DNA of 64,000 nucleotides from Siphonodentalium dalli (Eukaryota; Mollusca; Scaphopoda; Gadilida; Siphonodentaliidae), in contig CP136067.1 in NCBI GenBank assembly GCA_032622095.1, forward strand, positions 44,123,549 to 44,187,548, written 5' to 3'. This document shows positions 54,386 to 64,000 of this stretch, one piece after another. Each line of letters opens with the position of its first letter. The first letter of the stretch is position 1. The notes under the pieces are model-generated. The model did not search any database. It saw only the letters and a program-made list of their open reading frames with translations, and was not told where the DNA came from. Both the position numbers and the translations under genes were made by a program.

Positions 54386-56750
54386 TATGGAACAGTTATA
54401 AAATAAAGAAATACATTACCGGCATTATTTTTTTCTTCAAATTTTATCAAATTATAATCTTCCCAGGCCCAGGCTTTAAACTTGTGGAATGTGATCTCTA
54501 CGGGGTAGACAGACTAGATATGCACATGCAACATTGTCTGGGCCACGGGTACCAGGAATTTTTAGCGCGCACAAACCTGAGACGCGGGTACGACATCGGA
54601 CATTAAGAACGTAGATTCCGATCTGTTTTGTGCTGTTTACTTCTACAATACAAAGGAATTATCGAAAGTGACGATGTTTTTGTTGGGATGGGTACACATC
54701 TACAGTCTATGAATTCACGAGCGATACGCCGAGTCTGCGTTATTATTGCCGATATGGCAGTTATGACGTAAAATACTCCATCGCAAACAATGTCGTGCCA
54801 AGTGCAGTTCAGCAAACCGTGTGCCTTATATGGATTGGATTGATTTGTTCATTGTACTTATTCATATTGCCGGGTGCACATGTCTAACCTACTCCGATCA
54901 AGTTGGCTTATCGTGTTCTACAGAATATATTCGTACGATTTGAAGTAAGCATCACGTGGGAGGTACAATTTTTTTCTAGCATCTCGACGTACCTCAGTCG
55001 AGGGCTTCCCACACATCCCTTGCTGTCATTTATGTGAATTCAAATAACATTACATCCGCATGGATAAATTGTCAAATCTCAAAAACCATTGTGATTCCAA
55101 TTTTCACCAGTTTCTCATAAACAATACACTTAAATCACACCAAAATGACGAACATTTTTAGAAAAACATTAAAAAGAGAAGCGAATGAAGTCTGAATGCA
55201 CATGGTATAGTAGTTTCGGGAAATGGGCCTGTCGAAACGCAGCATACATTTAGTCCTCATTCTTGTGGAACAGTATAACATAAACTGTATTTTAATGTGA
55301 TATTGGCTACAATTATTGCTAATTTCATGAAAGTCTCACCTTTTTTGGAGTCAGTTCCCATGGTTACCGCACCAATTTCCAACTATTTGACAGGGCCTAT
55401 CTTGTAGCATATATAATCTAACCTTTCATGTGACATATAAACATCGCCTAAGTGCCATAGGTATATTATTAAACTCCTTAAATACGGCCATTTGTGCCAT
55501 TGTGCACATGTGTCCTGGCCGCTCACATATATATATATATATATCAGTCTCGTAACATAAACAACATTATATAGTACACTAGATTGGCATAATCCTTTAA
55601 TAAGTGGCGAAAGTAATTCCATTTCCGATAGACGCGATTTTTGGCGGGGTGAGGTAACATTCCATAAACATACCACTTGGGAACTTGGAGGATATATAGA
55701 GTTGGTCCACTCTTAAGTCCCCCCCCCCCAAGTATCGCAATGCAGGCCACCGAGGACATAGCGCAGTGGTTTGGAATATCCGCCACCCCACCCCATTTTG
55801 ATCAACATTTTGATTCAATATGCGATTAGAAATGTTCATGTCTAAACACGACAACGATAGTTCAGACCGAAAATAGCTTGAGATTGCTTTGTGAATAATA
55901 TACTTATATAATTTCCCTACCAATTTTTAACGCTTTCTATACTAAATGGATTCTCCCATCAGTTATAAAAGTATACACTGGAATGATGTATATTCTTTTG
56001 GAGGGGTGTTAATGAAAAATGAGCAGACGACAATATGATTAAAAAATAATACAAGTGCAGAAGTATTTAATCTATTTATATTTTTGAATGGGAAACGAAA
56101 ACCCAAACGTAGCAGGGTTTTGGAGTGTCTCGCTCCAAGTATGGTAAGAGATGGGGGCATTTGCATATCGACTATAACGCGCGTGTCTGCATCACCAGCC
56201 AGGCTATGGTCTTACAATCTCGTCCAAATACGGATACGATAGGCGAGAATCGCATGCGTTTTGATATGTCGATGCCGTCTGGAGAGTTTGGCGGGACCAG
56301 CATCCCGTCTCGATTTGCTCAGTCTACCCTTGATGCTATAAAGTGGTAGCCGCGGGCGCTTATATATAGAGTTGTTTTTATGAGCCATCAGGCCCCCGCG
56401 GCAGCGGTCGCTGGCGCGACCTGACTGCCTCGATATCAATTTGAAAAAGGGGTGACGTTGCTTAATTCTGTCTTAGACAGTGCCGTCCGCCTCCTAAAAG
56501 TGATTTTTCCTATAGTGTTTTTGAAACGTGTCTCTTTGTGGTGTCATTCTTTTGGTATGATTTTTTACTAAATAACGGGTATGTTAGAGTTACATTTCTT
56601 TGAATTTTACAATCGAAACATATTCGCATGCGATGCTGAGTCACGCGGGACACGGCAAACTAAATCGCGCGCAAATTGGCTTGCGATTTTTCAGCATCCC
56701 ACCCCATTTGGCATGCGATAGCGTTTGTACTAGGTGCACCAGCCCCATGA
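54386..56750. other. no gene seen
   Basis: Short (AT)n near 55530 and poly-C near 55718. Overlapping minus-strand frames at 55383-55923 and 55963-56439 show no domain and overlap low-complexity DNA. Confidence 0.4.
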
Positions 56751-57243
56751 CGGTGGGGAATCACGTGGTTTCGAGTTTGGTAAGTACCACGCATTCAAAA
56801 TGTACAGACGCACAAAAACATAATATATGAGGAACTGACACAAAACATAGCATTTTGACTGTTACGAGTATATGCTAGTTTATTTTTAAAACAAGTTGAT
56901 ACCTTACTTGTTCAGAAATACGCAGTATAGTTTTCTATAACATTCTGACCAAAGTTGCCAGGCGTTGGTTCGTGAATACACAAGTCCATAAAACTAGGAG
57001 AATCCTTCGACCGACAACTTTGGTTTGAATGTTAGAGCAAACAACTGTGAGTTTGGACACAACTGATGTATCAGCTTGTTTGAAAAATAGTATAGCATAT
57101 GCTCGTAGCTGGCAAAATACTATTGTAATATATCATTATCCTAGTTCATTACCTTTCTCATCGTTTCTGGTCGCGTTTTCGATCAACTTGGCCATTTTGA
57201 ATGCGTGATACTCATCAACTCGAAACCACGTGATTGCCCACCG
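56751..57243. repeat. inverted-repeat element (51-bp arms)
   Basis: CGGTGGGGAATCACGTGGTT...GCATTCAAAATG on the left answers CATTTTGAATGC...AACCACGTGATTGCCCACCG on the right, about 85% matching, across about 390 bp. Inside, ACCAAAGTTG and CAACTTTGGT form a further pair near 56951 and 57022. Probably a MITE. Confidence 0.72.
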
Positions 57244-57558
57244 TGGCCCATGCAGTCGGAAGGCTGTTCAGTGTAGCCGAGAAGATAGTCTTTCCAGACC
57301 GCTGTAGAAAGTCTGACAAGACATTTCAAGATCTCATCACAGAGAAATGTAATAACCGCCGGCGATGAACTCATCTTTGATGTGATTTTATCCTTTGTAC
57401 TATGTCTTTTGTTCTAATTTCATTTTTCATGTTGACTTTTCATGTTTATATGTTTCAAATAAACTATACTAAAATGTATATGCTATGCCTTCAATGATTT
57501 CATCGAGGCAATGGGATGCAATCAACAAATATTTGATTACTTTTTGAAAAGTAGTTTA

Positions 57559-57689
57559 CAGTAATGCCCTAAATAATTAACTCCTTAACCACAGCAGAAT
57601 TATGGGTAATTTTTCAGGATTTAGTCGGAATATGGCTTGTTGCCATTCATTGGAAAGCTCTCAGTAGTCGATTATTTAGGGAATTACTG
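57559..57689 (+). mobile_element. foldback Tc1/mariner-like MITE, copy 3 (right arm deleted)
   Basis: Left arm as in 5909-6135 (CAGTAATGCCCTAAATAATT ... GAAAGCTCTCAGT), then directly the last about 25 bp of the right end (AGTCGATTATTTAGGGAATTACTG), flanked by TA. The palindrome arm has been lost, as happens to cruciform-forming DNA. Confidence 0.82.
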
Positions 57690-58857
57690 TATTTGTAATC
57701 AAATACTGGGCTAAAAAGTATTTGTATGGTATTTGTAATCGTGAAATTAGAAAGTATGGTATTTGTTATCAAACAACAAAGACCCTTTTAGCCACGCCCC
57801 TGGTTAGATGATGCCATGAATCTCTACTATCTCTACGCCGGTAGAAATCATATTCCACCAGTCAAAACCTGTGAAATTGTTGATGTTCTGTCGGGAAACT
57901 CTATAACGTTGAACAAAAATAACTCAGGTACATGTAATATATTGCATTGTCAAAACCTGATTGCCTGTTCCTTAATAAATATTTCGCAGCAAGTGAAGTT
58001 TGCATGATTCGAGCGAAATTTGTGAACCAATTTCGCAATAAACATGAACTGGTTTCCCCGCCGAAAATTGTATGATTGTAAGCGATGCCAAGCGAAATCG
58101 GCCCTCAAAAGCGCCTAAATCATGTAATCTCGAGCTGGAGCATTCACCTAGTGTAAAATATACCATTAAGTGACAGGTATTAATTAAGAAATATATTACC
58201 TGCGTTATAGAGTTCCACGTCAAAATTCCCCCAGGTTTTTGAATAATGGCGTGGTGGTCACGGGGGGGGGGGGGGCGTGAAAAATTTACACATACAGGGC
58301 CCAAACAAAAATTTACAGCCCTTTTGCTACCCACCCACCATTTTTGTGCAAAAAAGTTATTTTTTTCCGCCTGATTTGTTTGGACCCACCCCCTAAAATA
58401 AGAAGACCAAATAAAACAGAATCAAAGGTAAGTTTTAAATTGGTCCGTTTCTGGTAGATTCCAAGTGTTCCTGTATTTTGATACAACCTGATAGAAGGGG
58501 GATAATCCAAATTAAAACAAATTTCTTTTATAAAAAACAAATGCCACATGATTCAACATGTTTAGTCTGATTATACAATTACAGCATTACAGTTTAAGCA
58601 TACTGTAAGCAAATTAGATAATAATGAACTGCATTATATTATCTTGATGCCTAAGTATAAAATATCTGCCACAATAGATCGTTTATTATTTAAAAAGCTG
58701 CAAAAAGTTTAACTCTCCTATTTCTGTTATAAACCAGTATAGTCAGTCTGACAATACACTGGATTGCAATTCAAATGTCCTCAGTTAAACTTTTAATTAA
58801 ATGTGTTGGTGTCCTAAATGCTCTTTATTTCCACATAATTGTTTCCATTATTTTTTT
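57690..58857. other. no gene seen
   Basis: Poly-G run near 58262. No supported feature. Confidence 0.4.
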
Positions 58858-58927
58858 AAGGACGACCAGCTGGGCGCAGCCCAGCCGCGCACATGTTGCG
58901 CAGCAACATATGCGGTGGTCGTCCTTA
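58858..58927. repeat. hairpin
   Basis: AAGGACGACCA and TGGTCGTCCTT pair at the ends. Two inner stems (CTGGGC/GCCCAG and GTTGCGCAGCAAC) give a clover-like fold of about 70 nt. GC-rich against its surroundings. It is followed by three GCCGCCAT.TTGAA words. Confidence 0.75.
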
Positions 58928-61900
58928 TATTGTTTCGCTTTCGAACATGGGCGCCACCATCTTGAATTAGGGGCGCCGCCATTTTGAATTTGAGGGGCCG
59001 CCATCTTGAAACGTCATTGCATTTAAATTAAAACTACAAAATAGCACTAGTATTATTTGGTCATTAGACATGCCAGAGTGAAAATGCCAGCACTATCAGT
59101 CACTATTCAATATTAATTTGAGGTGAAATGCAAACCAGCACTCCTATTCAGTCATCACTTTTATTGGCACCAGAGAGTGCTTTATCTTATACCTACATAT
59201 GTTCTTAAGTGTTAAGGTCATAATCTATGTTAGAACACATTTATTAGTGAAAACAACTTAAAACAATGTCCATAAATGTGGGCCTCTGAGATGCACCCAC
59301 CCCGCCCGGTATAGGTATGATTTTGGAAGATCTCCCCTGTATTACTTATATCTTATACCTACCCTGTTCATAAGTGTCTGTAAAGGCCATAACATGCCTT
59401 AGAACACAATTATTAATGGAATATATTTGAAAACAACTTAAAAAAAGGGCAAAAAATGTGAATAGAAAAAAAATTGCACAAACTCATTTTTTCGGGCCTC
59501 TTCGGATCCACCCACCCCGGCCCTGTATGATAAAACTTGTGTGCGCCCCCCCCCCCCCCCCCCATGTGGTGGTGTAGATATTCATGGCAAAATCTATTCC
59601 CTGGTGTCGTGACGTCAGACGGCCAGAGTACCGTTACTGCAAGATCCATAGCCCCACAGGGGGCTCGGAGGGCTTCATCACCCCCAATTAAAGATCAAAA
59701 TTCGAGCAATTGTCGGATAAATTGGAGATATTTTCGGTCAAATTCGGGAAAATAAAATTTGGGGAAAATTGAATGGCATTTCAACAGATTTCAGGGGGGA
59801 ATTGTGGCAAGTTACAGTATTTTCACATTTATGCCCGATTATACATATTTAATGTTAATTTTAATCTATTTTGTTATATTGCTGTGTATATACAAGGTAT
59901 ATTCTACCAAAAGTGTGTTACAAGCATGAATATGTCATGTAAAAACAAATCGGGCAAAAATTCTCACCCTCTCCCTAAAAATTCGAGCCCACGTACTATG
60001 GGGTGATTCTACCGTAAATGAGCAAACCCATGTCCTGCGCCTTTATTTCATCCTATGGCATGATCGTAGATTGCATTATTAATAATCATGTTCTGCGTAG
60101 GAGACGGTTGGACACCGAAATGTCAGTTATCCTTGTATTGACGCATCTGTCGTCCACACTCAATCAATTCGAATCAACTCCACAGCAGGAGAGCCGATTG
60201 ATAAACAAAACAAATCGGTTACGTGTTCTGTCCTATACCAATAACGCGCAGACGACATAACCAACCGGCAGCCATTAAACGACGGGAAGGCGCCATATAT
60301 CCATAGTCTGCAACCACGCATGCGTTGCATCGCGACCATCCCGATGTATTAGAAGCTGTTTTAATAAGCACGCGTCGACTGTCAAAGTAGTTCTTGTTAT
60401 TGAAATGACATTGAAATGCCTTGTATTTCCTCTATAGGATCGCCCGATCGATTTAACTTAAAGGCACGTGAGGCCTTAGTTGTCGAAAATATTCATATTT
60501 GTTCTAATCACCGTAAACAGAAAAAACATTAAAACGCATACAGTTTCGTTCATATATACCATGACCATCACGTAAACAGCATGTTATCATAAAGACCTAC
60601 TATATTTTACCTAAGCAAGAGCCTGATTGTGTTATAGAAGACAGCACAATTCTACTGGCTAATCACACACAAATGGCACAAACGCTCTTTATTAGTTCCA
60701 TATCAGGAATTCACCAACAAAGAACGCTCTTTATGTTTACCATCATAATATAAACAAACATCAGAAAAGTTACTTTTTATGCTTTTGTTTACATAACAAT
60801 GGTCAAACATTTGACAATGACATACTGTTTATGCGATATTTCTTATTTGTTTTCGGACAAAGTATGTCTACATTTTGATGTTCTTTCTGTTTGTGGCGGT
60901 TTTTGACGGGTGGAAATATTTTCACAGGATACCCACCGCCAAGGCCAACCGTACCTTTAAGTACCAATTTAACACTACGTAGTGATATATTATTATGTGA
61001 TGTATGATCATAAAACGGCATTTTCGCGGAAAAGCACCCGGGTGGTTTTACATAATTCGGGTACATTGAACGAAAAGAGCCACGGTGCCAAATTAATTGC
61101 AGTCCTTGACCTTGAAGATCGCGAAACAAAATTGCCACAAAAAGTTTCAAAATTCCAGGAGTATATATATATGACTGTTTGCGCAATTTGAATCGTCAGA
61201 TTAATACACATTGTATAATGTGTTTGCAATGCTATGACATTATGCTACCTCTTGTGATGGCAGTTGGTACCACCGACCCCAAGATTGTGGCATAAATTAC
61301 TCCCCTTGCTCCCCACTGTAAATAATGTCGTTTGTAAACTATTCTAGTGGGCTATCATGAGATAACGCTGTTATTCCAATACCAGAATCTTAAAGGAATT
61401 CAGATTGAAACAAAGTGTAACATTGATTACACAATTTATTATGGCAAGAGTGAGCCAAGCTCAGCATTGTTACACAGTGAATAGTAAACTACATACGAAC
61501 CCATCATCTTCACCACACATCATTCAATCAGTTCGACAACAATCATACAGTATCATTTTCCCGACATAAACAAGTACAAATGAATATCATTACACAATCA
61601 CATATCAGTTCAGTAAATCTGTCAAACACTAAGGAAATCACATGAGCTTCAAATAACACATATCAAATACAGTCAAAATCTGAGTATTGAAGCATACCGC
61701 CAAGCCGAAGGCCCGCCATGCCGAAGGCCCACCAAAAATAAAAAGACTTCAAGACTTGTAACTCATTCGTAAGTATGCGCTTAATGCGGTAAATGCAGCG
61801 GTACCTAAAATATCTAAACTCGTTTAATTATGATTGGATATCAAACATCATACTGAAGGTGTATGCCATATTTGGCAGTTAAGAATCCAAGTGCATACTA

Positions 61901-62388
61901 ATGCATGCACATATCCAGAAGTCTATTATTGGTCATAACTATTCTCTACAAAAAAGTGGATATTGCCCATTCGAAGAAAACCAGAACCAGCAGCCAAGGA
62001 AGAAAACAGTCTGGATGAATATAACCATAATGTCCAAAACCAGACCAGGATCCCAGGGAATTAGAAACCATATCAAATTCCAGCAAAGGACCAACTCCCC
62101 AAGGTGTAGCAATAACACCCTGGAAAGGAGCAAGAAATAACCACCAGGGCTGCCAGTTCTGGAAAACTATGCTATATATATGGGCGAAGTCTATCATAAT
62201 TTTTTTCCCATAATCAAATTAACTGTCAAATTGACATCTAAAAACAATTGAGGGCTACTGTCTGTCAAGATATACTACAATGTTACACATTACACTAAAT
62301 AAATGTGGTCAACAGTCATGTAACAATTGTTCAAATATGAAGGACTATCGTCTCTCGAAATTAGGCTACAGTGTACCGGTATGATAAT
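58928..62388. other. no gene seen
   Basis: Includes a run of 18 C (59546-59563) and two AACGCTCTTTAT words near 60685 and 60723. Minus-strand frames at 60803-61229 have no recognisable domain. Confidence 0.4.
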
Positions 62389-62900
62389 GTCGAAGTAGTC
62401 AAATTCATCCATTTTAATATGTGATCATGTTAATGTCAAACTGATGATTAACCCATGGAAGCAACAATCTACAAATATGATTAATATCATTGTCATTACC
62501 ACCCAAGTAGTCAAGATCATATCTTCTAATAGGTGATCATGATCATGTCTAAATTATCAGGATTATTGCCTGGCAACATTACCCTAGTCATATCAATATA
62601 ATATTCGAAGTAGTCAAAAGTATTTAATCTAATACCAGTACATGAAGGCAACCATGTTAATGTCAATTTTTCAAGAACTACGTCTTGAAGATACCATGCT
62701 CAATTCTCATGTAGGTAACCATGTTAACGTCAATTTATTCAAGAACTACATCTTGGAGATACCATGCTCACTTCTCATATAGGTAACCATGTTAACGTCA
62801 ATTTATTCAAGAACTACGTCTGGAAGATACCATGCTCACTTCTCAAGTAGTCAAGTCATTTCACCTAATATATTCAAATTAATCAACACTCATATCTACA
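62389..62900 (+). repeat. tandem-repeat region, including a 68-bp unit
   Basis: GAAGTAGTCAA or AAGTAGTCAAG recurs at about 62390, 62503, 62609 and 62846. Within it, 62643-62846 is three units of 67-68 bp (GGTAACCATGTTAACGTCAA ... GATACCATGCTCA). Divergence rises outward from the 68-bp core. Confidence 0.85.
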
Positions 62901-64000
62901 TATATCAGGATCACCATGGTCAATTCAAAGTGTCGTCCATCGCGGGTTCGCAGTGACCAAACTGACCCTATATATAAAAATATTTTGGACTATCCGTCTA
63001 TCACCATCTAGCAAAGGTGTCATAGTCATTTCTGAGTCCTCTGCCCGGGTGCTGCTCATGTCAAATTTTTCAAGTGTCACTATGTGTTTTGATTATTAAC
63101 AGTTTATAGACTGACAAGAGCCTCATCGTCCAATACAGTCCCCGGTGAGGAAGAACCAACTTTCTGTTCAATTTGTGCACATGTCCATTGCTAATAATTA
63201 TTGTTAAAATTTGAAATCAAGGACAAACCTATTAGCCACAACAAGCGAAAGCTTATAAGGCTCAAGAATACAGGTAAATACAGGTGAATTAATTGAACAG
63301 TATAGACTGAAAGGAACCTCATCGTTCAAGAAAGTCCACGATGCGAAAAACTAAATTTCCTCTTATGTAAAAATTTCGTTCTTCGAAAAGTTTGTTTTGT
63401 ATGTTTGTCAATTGCGAAGAGAGTTACATGTATTGTCATATATTGATCTAAAGACTAAACTCTTTATCGGTGTTATCCTAATGGTAAAGGACATTTGTAC
63501 ATCTCGCAAAAAGGAGTACTATCGTCTTCAGATACATGTACATGTAGTTAGTCCATATATTAACCAGTTATAAATAACCATGTTCATAAACATAACCATC
63601 ACAAACTATTAAGATAAGTTACTAGTGAACTCCATTAATATTAATGCTCAATATGTGTACACATTACATGTCAGATCTCAGCATAAGGTGCTGTTTAAAT
63701 AAGTGAATATAATGTACTTATATGTTCGTACTACATTAAATCTAATGTACAGGCATTGTTTCTAATGAATGCATGGGCAGCCCACCAGACATGGCTCGCA
63801 GAATAAAGGTTCTACAAGTACCTCTGCTACCACTGTACATGTCATTTATACACATATATCAGACATATCAGTTGCCTTATATACAGGCGTTCACATATGT
63901 ACACATGCATAGTGTATATATAAAATTCTAATAATGGTAGTGCATGTATATGAAGAAATGAATAAATCATTATAAGATACCAGATATGAGAGCTGGTCGA
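62901..64000. other. no gene seen
   Basis: AT-rich DNA to the end of the window, with no recognisable ORF or repeat structure. Confidence 0.4.

Noticed and set aside
60680-60740. AACGCTCTTTAT words (also inverted near 46950, 47042 and 47505) as ends of an element
   Set aside because: Too short and without consistent spacing or flanking duplication to define an element.
60803-61186. 127-codon minus-strand ORF as a gene
   Set aside because: No recognisable family or motif, and the opposite strand is open as well.
62643-62846. CRISPR array
   Set aside because: Units are contiguous 68-bp tandem repeats without unique spacers, in an animal genome.

Overview
The window is nuclear DNA of an animal, most likely a marine invertebrate; I cannot fix the phylum from sequence alone. 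It is AT-rich, intron-era DNA with long stretches that code for nothing. It carries one intact rhodopsin-class GPCR gene, and almost everything else I can identify is a transposable element or its remains. The mix of a Ngaro-type tyrosine-recombinase retrotransposon, CR1-like LINEs, and piggyBac-, hAT- and Tc1/mariner-type MITEs fits an invertebrate metazoan, for example a lophotrochozoan or an invertebrate deuterostome. There are no rRNA genes, convincing tRNA genes, CRISPR arrays or bacterial operons.

Layout. 0-10.5 kb: dispersed repeats, two copies of a TTAA-flanked piggyBac-like MITE carrying paired 69-nt hairpins, a LINE reverse-transcriptase relic on the minus strand, a foldback mariner-like MITE, and a (CA)/(TA) microsatellite. 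10.6-18.0 kb: an RRM/zinc-knuckle ORF1 fragment interrupted by a minus-strand Ngaro-like element (RT, RNase H, tyrosine recombinase, SGNH hydrolase) with the split direct repeats A1...B1-A2-B2. Its B2 repeat is in turn interrupted by a 1.4-kb foldback-type transposon with an 8-bp target duplication, and that transposon holds a further MITE. This is a three-level nest.

18-29.3 kb: a minus-strand LINE tail, a 1.03-kb hAT-type element with an exact 8-bp target duplication, and a decayed CR1-like LINE. The LINE has an ORF1 (zinc knuckle plus SGNH esterase, partly duplicated in tandem) and an ORF2 (an Asp-rich tract in frame with the endonuclease, then reverse transcriptase), and it ends in an (ATTC)n tail. 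29.6-49 kb: more MITEs, foldbacks, duplicated segments, a LINE tail next to a tRNA-like B box, and two more piggyBac-like MITE copies.

49.4-51.3 kb: the GPCR gene. Its putative 3' splice site, start codon and first 29 codons are duplicated in tandem, giving two possible acceptor/start pairs. 51.3-64 kb: a MITE just 3' of the GPCR, an antisense ORF that superficially resembles a neuropeptide precursor (weak), an AT-rich degenerate repeat, several inverted repeats and a 68-bp tandem repeat. I found no other host gene here. Because the elements are nested, with clean target duplications and in one case an empty-site paralogue in the same window, the relative order of several insertions can be read directly.
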